DNA of 32,380 bases from Actinomycetota bacterium (GCA_005884575.1 VAWW01000008.1:11070-43449), one strand, 5' to 3'; positions 18,369 to 26,518 are shown, counted from the stretch's first letter. The notes: a model not told the origin generated them from the letters alone. Made by a program: numbers and translations.

Positions 18369-18388
18369 AAGCCCTGTTTCCAGGGCTT
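18369..18388 (-). terminator. Rho-independent terminator of tRNA-fMet
   Basis: AAGCCCTG (18369-18376) and CAGGGCTT (18381-18388) form a perfect 8-bp stem with a 4-base loop. On the minus strand it starts 8 bases past the tRNA 3' end and is followed by the T-rich CTTCTTTG. Confidence 0.8.
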
Positions 18389-18396
18389 TAATCGAG

Positions 18397-18470
18397 TAGC
18401 GGGGGCAGGATTTGAACCTGCGACCTCCGGGTTATGAGCCCGGCGAGCTACCTGACTGCTCCACCCCGCG
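18397..18470 (-). tRNA. Initiator tRNA-fMet (anticodon CAU)
   Basis: A 74-base cloverleaf on the minus strand. The acceptor stem starts CGCGGGG and pairs with CCCCGC, leaving position 1 (C) unpaired with U72. The anticodon stem ends in three G:C pairs around loop CTCATAA. The T arm is GCAGG-TTCAAAT-CCTGC. The unpaired 1:72 position and the three G:C pairs mark it as the initiator rather than an elongator tRNA. CCA is not encoded. Its 3' end is repeated at 16617-16638. Confidence 0.95.
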
Positions 18471-18511
18471 TCGCGGCCGACATTGTAGCACCGTCCTCTA
18501 GGATCGGAGCA

Positions 18512-18838
18512 ATGCCGGACTGGGTCGTCTGGGTCGCTCTCGGCGTGTCCCTCGTCGCCGCGATCGCCGCCATGGTGCGCTTCGTCGTCGTCTCCCTGCG
18601 CGCCTGGCGGGACGTCAATCGCTCCCGCCGCGCGCTCTTCGGGGAGCTCGACGGCCTCGCCGCCCGCGCCGAGGCGCTCGGCGAGAAGGCGGCCGGCCTC
18701 GAGGAGGCGAGCGCGCGGCTCACGAGGACACTCGAGCGGCTCGCCGTCTCGCGCCGCAAGCTCGCCGTGCTGCAGTCGGCGTTCGACGAGGCGACCGATG
18801 CCTTCGCGGCCGTGACCGCGGTCTACCCGCGGAAGTGA
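18512..18838 (+). CDS. Membrane-anchored coiled-coil protein
   Basis: A 108-residue protein from ATG 18512, with AGGA eight bases upstream. Residues 4-29 form one transmembrane segment (VVWVALGVSLVAAIAAMVRF). Residues about 40-100 are heptad-rich helix (LFGELDGLAARAEALGEKAA), likely a coiled coil in the cytoplasm. The stop overlaps the start of ppx (GTGA), so the two are translationally coupled. It could be a small envelope or septation-associated protein; the family is not identified. Confidence 0.75.
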   Translation: MPDWVVWVALGVSLVAAIAAMVRFVVVSLRAWRDVNRSRRALFGELDGLAARAEALGEKAAGLEEASARLTRTLERLAVSRRKLAVLQSAFDEATDAFAAVTAVYPRK

Positions 18839-19680
18839 CCAGGGTCGCTGCGGTCGATCTCGGGACGAACTCGACGCGCCTGCTCATCGCCGACGTCTAC
18901 GACGGCCGCCTCGACGCGGTGCACCGCGAGACGACGATCACGCGACTCGGCGAAGGCGTCGACGAGCGGCGCCGCCTCCTCCCCGTTCCGATCGCCCGCG
19001 TGCGGCGCGCGCTCGACGAGTTCCGCCGGACGATCGAGAGTCTCGGCGCCAAGCGCACGCTCGCGGTCGCGACGAGCGCCGTCCGCGACGCGGAGAACGG
19101 AGCGTCGTTCCTCGACGAGGTCGAACGGAGCTACGGCTTCGAGACGCGACTGCTGACCGGAGACGACGAGGCGCTGATGACGCGCCGCGGCGTCGCATCC
19201 GGCCGCGAGCTCGACGCGGAGACGCTGATCGTCGACATCGGCGGCGGCTCTACGGAGCTGACCCTCGACGACTTCCACGTCAGCCTCGACATCGGCTCGG
19301 TGCGGCTGACCGAGCGCTTCCTGCGCTCCGATCCGCCGACGCGCGACGAGCTCGACGCGGCGGCGCGGGCGGCCCGCGACGCGCTCCCGGACGTCGGTCC
19401 GCGCACGGCAATCGGCGTCGCCGGAACGATCACGACGATCGCCGCGCTCGCCGCCGCTCCGCTCACCGCCGAGACGATCGCCGCGCAGCTCGACCGCCTC
19501 GCCGCGCTGACGGTCGCGCAACGCCGCGAGCTCGCCGCGATGGATCCGGAGCGTGCGCCGGTGATCGTCGGCGGCGCCGTGATCCTCAACGAGGTCGCGC
19601 GCCGCTACGAGCTCGCCGAGGTCGAGGTCAGCGAGCGCGACATCCTCGACGGCGCGGCGCTCGCGGCGGCCGACGATTAG
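18835..19680 (+). CDS. Ppx/GppA-family phosphatase (exopolyphosphatase-like)
   Basis: A 281-residue member of the ASKHA Ppx/GppA family, of normal length for the short actinobacterial form. Motifs in order: phosphate-1 AAVDLGTNSTRLLIADV at the N-terminus, AVATSAVRDAENG, phosphate-2 VDIGGGSTEL and GVAGTITTIAAL. These enzymes remove terminal phosphate from polyphosphate and/or hydrolyse pppGpp; some short actinobacterial forms prefer short-chain substrates. GTG 18835 overlaps the previous stop by four bases. Its TAG (19678-19680) overlaps the TAA of the convergent CBS gene (19677-19679). Confidence 0.9.
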   Translation: MTRVAAVDLGTNSTRLLIADVYDGRLDAVHRETTITRLGEGVDERRRLLPVPIARVRRALDEFRRTIESLGAKRTLAVATSAVRDAENGASFLDEVERSYGFETRLLTGDDEALMTRRGVASGRELDAETLIVDIGGGSTELTLDDFHVSLDIGSVRLTERFLRSDPPTRDELDAAARAARDALPDVGPRTAIGVAGTITTIAALAAAPLTAETIAAQLDRLAALTVAQRRELAAMDPERAPVIVGGAVILNEVARRYELAEVEVSERDILDGAALAAADD

Positions 19681-20084
19681 AGGACTTCGACCGTCTCCGG
19701 CGGCTCGTCCTCGGCGAGCCGCCGCTGCACGACCGCGCGCGAGAGCACGCCCACCAGCCGTCCGTGCTCGACAACCGGGACGCGCTCGAGATCGTTCTCC
19801 TCGAGCGCGTGGAACGCCTCGTCGAGCGGCGTCTCCGCCTCGAGCGTGAAGTTCGGCGGCTCGAAGATCGCCCGCAGCAGCGTCTCGCGCGGATGCAGCC
19901 CGGCCGCGACGACCTCCCGCACGAGCGTCTTGCGCGTGACGACGCCGACGAGCGTGCCCTCGTCGCAGACCAGCACCGCGCGCATCTCGGGATCGGCGAG
20001 CTCCTCGCCCGCCTGCTGCGCCGTGTCGGTCACGTCGAGCGCGGGCGGATCCGGCACCATCGCGTCTCGCGCGAGGCTCGTCAC
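19677..20084 (-). CDS. Tandem CBS-domain protein
   Basis: A 135-residue protein made of two CBS motifs (residues about 8-62 and 70-128: V-L-V-C-D-E-G-T-L-V-G-V-V-T-R, then LERVPVVEHGRLVGVLSRAV). CBS pairs bind adenosine nucleotides such as AMP or ATP and act as regulatory modules. GTG 20084 overlaps the TGA of glutamate dehydrogenase (GTGA), so the two are translated together. That suggests an energy-charge sensor linked to nitrogen metabolism, which is inference. The much longer open frame upstream runs antisense-like through the dehydrogenase and is not real. Confidence 0.88.
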   Translation of the reverse strand: MTSLARDAMVPDPPALDVTDTAQQAGEELADPEMRAVLVCDEGTLVGVVTRKTLVREVVAAGLHPRETLLRAIFEPPNFTLEAETPLDEAFHALEENDLERVPVVEHGRLVGVLSRAVVQRRLAEDEPPETVEVL

Positions 20085-21367
20085 GGGAAGATCCCCCGGG
20101 CGACGAGCGCGCCGGCGACCTCGCGGACGGCGGCGACGAGCGCGGCGTTCCGCAGCGGGATCTCCTTCTCGGCCGCGAGCTCCCAGACACGGTCGAACGC
20201 GTCGTTCAGCTTCTCGGCGAGCCGCGCCCGGATCTCGTCGCGCGTCCAGAACAGCCTGCCGAGATCCTGCACCCACTCGAAGTACGAGACCGTGACACCG
20301 CCGGCGTTCGTGAGGATGTCCGGCAGCACGAGAATCCCGCCCTCGCCGAGGATCGCGTCGGCCTCGTTCGACGTCGGCCCGTTCGCCCCCTCGGCGATCA
20401 GCTTCGCCCTGACCTTGTGCGCGTTCCGCGCAGTCACCTGGTCCTCGCGCGCCGCGAGCACGAGGATGTCGCACGGCAGCTCGAGCAGCTCCTCGTTCGT
20501 GATCCGCTCGCAGCGGTCGTAGCCCTCGAGCGACCCGTTTTCCTCGACGTACGCGTGCAGCGCGGGGATGTCGAGACCGGCCGCGTCGTGGACGCCGCCG
20601 GAGATGTCCGAGACGGCGATGACCTTCGCACCCTTCTGGTGCAGCTCGCTCGCCGCGATCCCGCCGACGTTGCCGAAGCCCTGGACGACGCAGCGCTGCT
20701 CGGCGAGCTTCCACCCGAGCCGTTCGCACGCCCGCTCGATCACCATCACGACGCCGGCGCCGGTCGCCTCATGGCGGAAGAGCGAGCCGCCGAGCGCAAC
20801 GGGCTTGCCCGTGACGATCTCCGGCACGACGTACCCGGTCTGCATCGAGTACGTGTCCATCATCCACGCCATCGTCTGCTCGTTCGTCGCCATGTCCGGG
20901 GCCGGAATGTCTCGGTCGGGCCCGATCGCGCCGATCAGCTCGGTCGTGTAGCGCCGCGTCAGCCGCTGCAGCTCCGCCTTGGAGAGCTCGCGCGCGTTGC
21001 AGCGGACGCCGCCCTTGGCGCCGCCGTACGGGAGGCGAAGGAGCGCGCACTTCCACGTCATCCACATCGCGAGCGCGGCGCACTCGCCGAGCGAGACCTC
21101 GGAGTCGTACCGGACGCCGCCCTTCGTCGGCCCGAGCACGGTCGAGTGCTGGACGCGGTAGCCGGCGAAGACCCTGACGCTGTCGTCATCGAGCCGGATC
21201 GGGACGCTGACCATCAGCGCCCGCTCGGGGAACCGCAGCCGCTCGGCGACGGACTCCTCGATCTCGGCCGCCGGAAGCGCCTGCTCGAGCTGCGTCAGTG
21301 CCTGCCTGAAGAGCGGCGAGTCCCACTCGAGCGGCTGCTCGAGGGCAGGTTCCTCCACCCTGGACAC
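20081..21367 (-). CDS. gdhA: Glutamate dehydrogenase (Glu/Leu/Phe/Val family)
   Basis: A 428-residue enzyme from GTG 21367 that interconverts glutamate with 2-oxoglutarate and ammonia. Conserved lysines K82 (GPTKGGVRY), K106 and K118 (PYGGAKGG) and catalytic D158 (IPAPDMATNE) have the same spacing as in characterised hexameric enzymes, where K118's counterpart is the catalytic Lys. The Rossmann motif is VVQGFGNVGGIAASEL. A second GTG at 21358 (VEEPALEQ) is also possible. It starts 10 bases after the coiled-coil gene and is coupled to the CBS gene downstream. NAD versus NADP preference was not assigned. Confidence 0.93.
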   Translation of the reverse strand: MSRVEEPALEQPLEWDSPLFRQALTQLEQALPAAEIEESVAERLRFPERALMVSVPIRLDDDSVRVFAGYRVQHSTVLGPTKGGVRYDSEVSLGECAALAMWMTWKCALLRLPYGGAKGGVRCNARELSKAELQRLTRRYTTELIGAIGPDRDIPAPDMATNEQTMAWMMDTYSMQTGYVVPEIVTGKPVALGGSLFRHEATGAGVVMVIERACERLGWKLAEQRCVVQGFGNVGGIAASELHQKGAKVIAVSDISGGVHDAAGLDIPALHAYVEENGSLEGYDRCERITNEELLELPCDILVLAAREDQVTARNAHKVRAKLIAEGANGPTSNEADAILGEGGILVLPDILTNAGGVTVSYFEWVQDLGRLFWTRDEIRARLAEKLNDAFDRVWELAAEKEIPLRNAALVAAVREVAGALVARGIFP

Positions 21368-21377
21368 GGCTCCCAGT

Positions 21378-22053
21378 CTACGGTTGGCCGCTCTGCAGCG
21401 CGCGTTCCACCCGCTCGCCGATCCCGATGACGCTCGTGGCGCCGAGCGGCTCGCCGAGGACCGACGAACCGAGCTCGTTCGCCTCGCGGACGACCGCGTC
21501 GCGCTCAGCGGTGAGGGCGCTGTGGAGGACGAGCAGCGCGGCACGCGCCCGCGCGGCCCAGGACTCGATCGCGTCGAGACCGGATCCTGGAGCCGCGGCC
21601 GCCTCGCGCGCGAGCCGCGGCAGCGCGGCGAGCCGCTGCGCGGTCGCGGCCGTCTCGCGTTCGAGTGCCGCCGCCTCTGCGGAGGCCTCGTCGGCCTCGG
21701 CCTCGAGCGCTGCGGCCGAGTCACGTGCGCGTGCCAGCTCGCCGGACGCGACGCGCGCGCCCTCGCGTGCCTCCGCCGCCGCGCGCTCGGCGCCGAGACG
21801 CTCCTTCTCGCGCGCGTGCTCGAGGTCCCGCTCGGCCGCCGCGAGCGCAGCCTCGGCCGCGGCGAGCCGCTCCGCCGCGGCGCGCATCGCAGCCGCGCGC
21901 CGCTCGCGCTCGCCGGGCAGCGCTGCGAGCCGCCCGCCGGCGGATCCGATCGACCTCGCGCTGCACCTCCTCCACGTCCGCCAGCGCCTGCGCCGCGCCC
22001 GCGTCGCGCTGCTCGAGCTCCGCGAGGAGCGCGACTACACGAGCTCGGTCCAC
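21378..22053 (-). pseudogene. Coiled-coil protein gene with a frameshift
   Basis: The N-terminal piece (MDRARVVALLAELEQRDAGA, then ALADVEEVQREVDR) begins at GTG 22053, overlapping the toroid-gene stop by 19 bases. From about 21945 the protein continues one base out of frame: GRLAALPGERERRAAAMRAA, then long Ala/Glu/Arg heptads to about 21640, and a C-terminal region ALLVLHSALTAERDAVVREA that looks globular-helical. Joined length is about 225 residues. The coiled coil is several heptads long and may act as a cytoplasmic scaffold. No family recognised. A single one-base lesion could be a consensus error. Confidence 0.65.
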
Positions 22054-23072
22054 GCGATCGGCCGCGCGCCCGGCACGGCCAGGGCGAGCGCCTGCGCGGA
22101 GAAGAGCGACACCCAGGTGTTGAGGTGGTCGCCCTCCGAGTCGCCGTCGGTGCGGTACGGCATGCCGAGCCCGTCGCCGGGGCTCCGCGCGAGCTCGATC
22201 AGTCGCGCGACGGCGCGGTCGACCGCCGTCGAGCGCCGGCCGACGACGAGCGAGAGTCGCACCGCCTGCGCGGTCACGTCACATTGCTCCGGCGAGTCCT
22301 CGGCGTCCGAGCGCGGCAGACCGCCCTCGTCGAGCTGCAGCGTCCACACCCATTCGACCGCGCGCCGCGCACACTCGAGCGCCTCGAGGTCGCCGACCGC
22401 GCTGCCCCAGACCCAGAGACCCTCGGCGGCGTAGAGGTGCGGGTGGAGCATGACCTCGTCCTGCTCGGGATGCGTCAGGATGCGGCCGTCGGGGAGCTGC
22501 GCGCGCTTCACCTCCTCGATCAGCGGCGCCGGCGTCGCGGCGTCGTCCGCGAGCAGGAGGGCCTGGCTCAGCTTCGCGAGGTGCGGCACCCCGCGCGTCG
22601 ACCAGCTGTCCCGTGCGGACGAGGGCCCCGTCCGAGCGACCGCGCAGAAGCTTCCGTCGGCCGCCACCTCCTCCGCGAGATAGCGGGCGAGCTCGCGCCC
22701 CGACTCGACGTACTCCGCGCTGCGCGTGCGCCGTCCGTACGTCAGCAGTCCGGTCGCGATCATCCCGAGGTCGAACAGGTAGACGGCGTTGTTGTCCCAG
22801 CCGTCGCGGGCGGCGAGATTGCCGGAGCGCAGCCGCTCGACGAGCCAGTCGCCGGCGCGGTGTCCGGTCGCGCGATCCGCCGCCGTGAGGGTCGCCATCC
22901 CTGCGAGGAAGGTCAGCGCGTAGCCGGTGATCTCGGGGTAGTCGTACGCGCGGCGGCCGGTCGCCGAATCGAGCCACGCGACGAACGCCCCGTTCGGGCT
23001 CTGGCACCCGCCCGAGCAGAGCCACGCCCTGAGCCCGGAAACCGCCATGGCGACGGAGTCAAGGTCGAGCAT
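22035..23072 (-). CDS. Predicted alpha/alpha-toroid protein near polysaccharide genes
   Basis: A 345-residue cytosolic protein, probably of six-hairpin or alpha/alpha-toroid fold. Helical repeats recur at about 50-60 residues, each with an aromatic/Gly turn: GAFVAWLDSATGRRAYDYPE, GWDNNAVYLFDLGMIATGLL, EVMLHPHLYAAEGLWVWGSA and DHLNTWVSLFSAQALALAV. This layout occurs in glycoside hydrolases, polysaccharide lyases, epimerases and terpene-cyclase-like proteins. No catalytic set can be assigned from sequence alone. It overlaps the wecB stop by 14 bases on the same strand, so a role in making or remodelling a surface glycan is the likeliest inference. Confidence 0.7.
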   Translation of the reverse strand: MLDLDSVAMAVSGLRAWLCSGGCQSPNGAFVAWLDSATGRRAYDYPEITGYALTFLAGMATLTAADRATGHRAGDWLVERLRSGNLAARDGWDNNAVYLFDLGMIATGLLTYGRRTRSAEYVESGRELARYLAEEVAADGSFCAVARTGPSSARDSWSTRGVPHLAKLSQALLLADDAATPAPLIEEVKRAQLPDGRILTHPEQDEVMLHPHLYAAEGLWVWGSAVGDLEALECARRAVEWVWTLQLDEGGLPRSDAEDSPEQCDVTAQAVRLSLVVGRRSTAVDRAVARLIELARSPGDGLGMPYRTDGDSEGDHLNTWVSLFSAQALALAVPGARPIAWTELV

Positions 23073-24186
23073 TGGACCCGTGGTGCGCGGCGAGCGTGTC
23101 GACGATCTGGCGCGCGGCGTCCCCGGTGCCGTACGCGTCGATGGGCTTCGCCATGCGCTCGTAGAGGGCGGCGTCGGAGAGCAGCCGCGCCGCCGCGGCC
23201 TCGATCTCGTCCTTGTCGGTGCCGACGAGCTGCGCCGTGCCGGCGGCGACGCCTTCCGCGCGCTCCGTCGTCCCGCGCACGACGAGCACCGGCTTGCCGA
23301 TCGCGGTCGCCTCCTCCTGCAGTCCGCCCGAGTCGGTGATGACGAAGTGGCAGCGGCGCAACAGCCAGATCATCGGCTGGTACTCGAGCGGCGGCAGCAG
23401 CGTGACGTTCGGGCTGTCGCCGAGCAGCTCGTGCACCGTCGAGTGCACGTTCGGGTTCGGATGGACGGGACAGACGATGTGCACGTCGTCGTGCGCGGCG
23501 GCGACGCGGACGATCGCCTGGCAGATCTGGCGGATCGTCTTGCGCGAGGTGTCGCGGCGGTGCATCGTCGCCACAACCAGCCGCTTGCCCTCGAGCGGAA
23601 TCCCGTCGAGGACGGTCCCCGTCGGATCGAACGGCATCGCTGCGACGATCTGGAGCGCGTCGATGACGGTGTTTCCCGTGACGAAGACACGTTCCGCGGG
23701 CACGCCTTCGCGGTGCAGGTTCTCCGCGCCCGCGGGCGTCGGCGCGAAGTGAAGCTCTGCGACGACGCCTGCGACCCGCCGGTTCATCTCCTCCGGCCAC
23801 GGGTCGCGGTGGTCGAACGTGCGGAGGCCCGCCTCGACGTGCGCGATGCGCGAGCCGTGATGGAACGCGCCGAGCCCGCCGGCCATCGTCGTCGTCGTGT
23901 CGCCCTGGACGAGCACCCAGTCGGGGTCCTCGTCGCGGAGGATCCGCGTCAGTCCGCTGAGCACCGCGACGGTCACGTCCGTCGGGGACTGGTCGTCGCT
24001 CATCACGTCGAGGTCGTAGTCCGGCCGGATCCCGAACAGGTCGAGCATCGGATCGAGCAGCTGGCGGTGCTGCGCCGTGACGCAGACGCGCACGTCGAAG
24101 CCGCCGCGGCGCTCGAGCTCTCTGATCACCGGAGCGAGCTTGATCGCCTCCGGGCGGGTGCCGAGGACGGCGAGAATCTTGATCAT
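23059..24186 (-). CDS. wecB: UDP-N-acetylglucosamine 2-epimerase (non-hydrolysing)
   Basis: A 375-residue enzyme that converts UDP-GlcNAc to UDP-ManNAc, the precursor for ManNAc-containing surface polymers. Signature segments: LGTRPEAIKLAPVI at the N-terminus, HVEAGLRTFDHRDPWPEEMN with R-R (catalytic acidic residues and Arg), FVTGNTVIDAL, VVATMHRRD (usually H-R-R-E-N, so E to D here) and ITDSGGLQEEATAIGKPVLV. Length is normal and all main motifs are present. It lies 57 bases after a GT4 glycosyltransferase and overlaps the following toroid gene, so this is a small cell-envelope glycan operon. No ribosome site is seen before ATG 24186. Confidence 0.93.
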   Translation of the reverse strand: MIKILAVLGTRPEAIKLAPVIRELERRGGFDVRVCVTAQHRQLLDPMLDLFGIRPDYDLDVMSDDQSPTDVTVAVLSGLTRILRDEDPDWVLVQGDTTTTMAGGLGAFHHGSRIAHVEAGLRTFDHRDPWPEEMNRRVAGVVAELHFAPTPAGAENLHREGVPAERVFVTGNTVIDALQIVAAMPFDPTGTVLDGIPLEGKRLVVATMHRRDTSRKTIRQICQAIVRVAAAHDDVHIVCPVHPNPNVHSTVHELLGDSPNVTLLPPLEYQPMIWLLRRCHFVITDSGGLQEEATAIGKPVLVVRGTTERAEGVAAGTAQLVGTDKDEIEAAAARLLSDAALYERMAKPIDAYGTGDAARQIVDTLAAHHGSNARP

Positions 24187-24243
24187 CTGGGGGGCAGGAT
24201 TGAGGGTTTCGCTCCGTGGGGGGTTCTGCCTGCGGGCGGGAAT

Positions 24244-25368
24244 CTATCGAGCCGTGAGGAGATCCTCATAGATCCTTACGAGTCGACCGGCTAGACCATC
24301 CCACGCATAGCGCTCCAGTGCACGCTTACGGGCCGCCTCGCCCAGCTTCCGGCGCCGGTTTTCGTCCGTCAGGAGGTCGATCAAAGCGCCTGCAAGCGCG
24401 GCCGGATCGCCGGGCGGAACAAGTGTTCCGACCTCCGGCGTCATGACGCGCGCGTACCCCTCGATGTCCGAGGCGACGACCGGCGTCGCGCAGCCGAACG
24501 CACGGGTCAGCGCCATGCCGAACGACTCGCCCCCGAGCGACGGCGCCGCGAGCGCCTTGGCGGAGGAGAGCTCCGCGGTCAGCGACTCGCCGACGACGAC
24601 GCCGAGCAGGTCGATCCCGTCGTCCGACAGCCCGCGCCGCGACATCAGCAGCCGCACGGCCTGAGGGTCGGCGCCGACCACGCGCAGCCGCGCGCCGGTG
24701 GCTTCCCGGATCGCGGGCCACGAACGCAGCAGCACCTCGAGGCCCTTGCGCGGATCGTGCCGCCCGATGAAGACGATCGTGTTCTTGCGGCCGGCGGCAT
24801 CCGAATGCTCGGGAATCGTGATCCCGTTCGGGATGATGTCGTACTCGCCGGGGAGGTAGTGCATCGCGGCCGCACGCGAGAGCTCCGAGACGGCGATCCG
24901 GTAGTCGATCCGCTGCATCAGGAAGCCCCAGACCAGGTATGCCGGGTCCGTCCAGCTCGACCCCGGCGTCGCGTGCCAGGTTCCGACGATCGGGCAGCGG
25001 GCCATCGCGAGCGCCGCGACGCAGAGCGCAGGGGTCAACGGCTCGTGGACGTGAACGACGTCGAAGCGCTCGCGCCGGAGGAGCCGCCGGAGCCGCGCGA
25101 CGGCGACGGGACTGAGGACGATGTGCGTGCGCGAGCCGTTCGCCGGCACCGTCACCGTCGTCCCCACCGAGACGACGCCCGGCGGCCGACGGTCGGCACG
25201 CGGGGCGTCCGGATGGAACGAGCGCGAGACGCTCCCGGGCGGATCGTCGCCCGTGATCACGAGCACGTCGACGCCGAGGCGCCGTAAGGCCTCCGCCTGG
25301 CCGTCCGCATGCTCCCCGACGCCGCCGAGGTACGACCACGAGAACGGAACGACGATCCCGACTTTCAT
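24244..25368 (-). CDS. GT4 glycosyltransferase, PimA-like
   Basis: A 374-residue GT-B glycosyltransferase resembling actinobacterial phosphatidylinositol mannosyltransferases (PimA/PimB type). The N-terminal domain begins MKVGIVVPFSWSYLGGVGEH, with the acceptor-side motif HVHEPLTPALCVAALAMA. The C-terminal nucleotide-sugar domain has FIGRHDPRKGLEVLL (R and K contact the diphosphate) and GESFGMALTRAFGCATPVVA (E-x7-type motif). It transfers a hexose, possibly mannose, onto a lipid or glycan at the membrane. ATG 25368 is preferred to an upstream in-frame TTG because it has an AGGG at proper distance. It follows the PLP-enzyme gene by 31 bases and precedes wecB. Confidence 0.87.
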   Translation of the reverse strand: MKVGIVVPFSWSYLGGVGEHADGQAEALRRLGVDVLVITGDDPPGSVSRSFHPDAPRADRRPPGVVSVGTTVTVPANGSRTHIVLSPVAVARLRRLLRRERFDVVHVHEPLTPALCVAALAMARCPIVGTWHATPGSSWTDPAYLVWGFLMQRIDYRIAVSELSRAAAMHYLPGEYDIIPNGITIPEHSDAAGRKNTIVFIGRHDPRKGLEVLLRSWPAIREATGARLRVVGADPQAVRLLMSRRGLSDDGIDLLGVVVGESLTAELSSAKALAAPSLGGESFGMALTRAFGCATPVVASDIEGYARVMTPEVGTLVPPGDPAALAGALIDLLTDENRRRKLGEAARKRALERYAWDGLAGRLVRIYEDLLTAR

Positions 25369-25399
25369 CCCGCGCAACCCTACGCGGGGCGGAGGAGCT

Positions 25400-26455
25400 C
25401 TACGTCACCTTGCCGCGCGCAGCGGTACGAAGCGTCGCGACGATCTCGCCGCCGCGGTGCATGCGCACGTCGTCGTGCATGTTGGCCGTGACGCATGCGT
25501 GGTTGGGGACGATCGTCACGTGCTCGCCGATCTCGGGTGGGCGTTCGCAGGCGCTGACGTCGACGTAACCGTGCTCCTCGTTGAGGTTGTAGACCTCGGC
25601 CTCGGGATGCTCGACGATGAGCCCGAAGCCCGTCGCGCCGGCCGCCGGGTCGGAGGTCAGCGTCTTCGAGCCGGCGTCGATGATGGCGCGTTCGCGCGTC
25701 GGCCGGCTGACAACGGTCGCGACGACGCGCAGCGCGCAGTCGTCGAGCGGCACCGAGCCGTTGGCGATGCACGAGCGGTCGCCGTAGACATACGTGCCGA
25801 CGCGCAGCTCCGTCACCTCGCCGAGCTCGTGCGTCCTGCGAGCCGTCGGCGTCCCGCCGCCGCTGACGCACTCGACGGTGAGGCCCGCGCGCTCGATCGC
25901 CTCCCGCGCCGCACGCAGCCACGGTCCGCTCTCGGGCAACGTCGGGTATGTCATCAAACCGGCGAAGCGCAGGCCCTCGAGACGCCCGACGAGCGCGGCG
26001 AGCTCGGCCGCGGCCTCCGGACTCTGGACGCCGGTGCGGGCGAAGCCGGTGTCGCACTCGACGAGAAAGTCCGCCTCGAGCCCGTGCCGCGCCAGCACCT
26101 CGGCGAGAGCGGTCGCCGCGGCCGCCGAGTCGCCGACGACGCCCATGTCGACGCGGCGGGCGAGCGCCGCGAGCCGCTCGGCCTTCGCCTCGCCGACGAG
26201 CGGGAAGCTGATCAGGATGTCGTCGAAGCCGGCGTCCGCCATCACCTCGGCCTCGCCGAGCTTCTGACACGTGAGCCCTCGCGCTCCGGCGTCGACTTGC
26301 ATCCGGGCCACCTCGGGGAGCTTGTGCGTCTTGATGTGCGGCCGCAGCACGAGCCCGTGCTCGTCGCAGTAGCTCTGCATCCCGGCGATGTTGCGCTCGA
26401 CGGCGTCGAGGTCGGCCGTCAGGACCGGTGTCTCGAGCTGGTCGAGCGTCGGCAT
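25400..26455 (-). CDS. Fold-III PLP enzyme, D-serine dehydratase/D-threonine aldolase-like
   Basis: A 351-residue enzyme with an alanine-racemase-like N-terminal barrel and a DSD C-terminal domain. PLP Lys is K42 in RPHIKTHK. VSGGGTPT is a phosphate-binding loop, and the C-terminal metal site is P-N-H-A-C, an H-x-C pair as in zinc D-serine dehydratase. D-threonine aldolase typically has His/Asp there, so D-serine dehydratase or a related lyase is favoured. It would cleave a D-beta-hydroxy amino acid to a keto acid and ammonia, or to glycine and an aldehyde. ATG 26455 matches family starts (MPTLDQLETP); GTG 26461 is an alternative. It is divergent from the GntR gene, with an operator-like palindrome in the 63-base gap, and may be regulated by it. 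Confidence 0.88.
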   Translation of the reverse strand: MPTLDQLETPVLTADLDAVERNIAGMQSYCDEHGLVLRPHIKTHKLPEVARMQVDAGARGLTCQKLGEAEVMADAGFDDILISFPLVGEAKAERLAALARRVDMGVVGDSAAAATALAEVLARHGLEADFLVECDTGFARTGVQSPEAAAELAALVGRLEGLRFAGLMTYPTLPESGPWLRAAREAIERAGLTVECVSGGGTPTARRTHELGEVTELRVGTYVYGDRSCIANGSVPLDDCALRVVATVVSRPTRERAIIDAGSKTLTSDPAAGATGFGLIVEHPEAEVYNLNEEHGYVDVSACERPPEIGEHVTIVPNHACVTANMHDDVRMHRGGEIVATLRTAARGKVT

Positions 26456-26483
26456 AGACACGCGACGTTAACTCAGGGAATGA

Positions 26484-26511
26484 TGTAGTACAAGCATGTT
26501 GTCATTACAAT
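26484..26511. promoter_or_regulatory. GntR operator palindrome overlapping a leaderless promoter
   Basis: In a markedly AT-rich patch, ACAA-gcatg-TTGT is a perfect dyad (26490-26502) that extends to TGTA (26484-26487) and TACA (26506-26509) with one base of slip. TACAAT at 26506-26511 fits a TANNNT -10 box and ends 7 bases before ATG 26519. No Shine-Dalgarno is present there, so the regulator's mRNA probably begins at its start codon. The dyad overlaps the promoter, implying autorepression and likely control of the divergent PLP-enzyme gene. Confidence 0.6.
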
Positions 26512-26518
26512 CACGCGG

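Noticed and set aside
20085-20729. N-terminal extension of the CBS protein
   Set aside because: The open frame runs inside glutamate dehydrogenase in another phase; the GTG at 20084 overlapping the gdhA stop is the natural start.
21384-23339. 651-residue plus-strand open frame
   Set aside because: It spans the reverse complement of three minus-strand genes (coiled-coil, toroid protein and wecB) and is Arg-rich without domain features.
24187-24243. Possible tRNA or attachment fragment (ggggcaggatt) between wecB and the glycosyltransferase gene
   Set aside because: Only about 10 bases resemble a tRNA end and there is no adjoining arm or terminator, so chance is sufficient.
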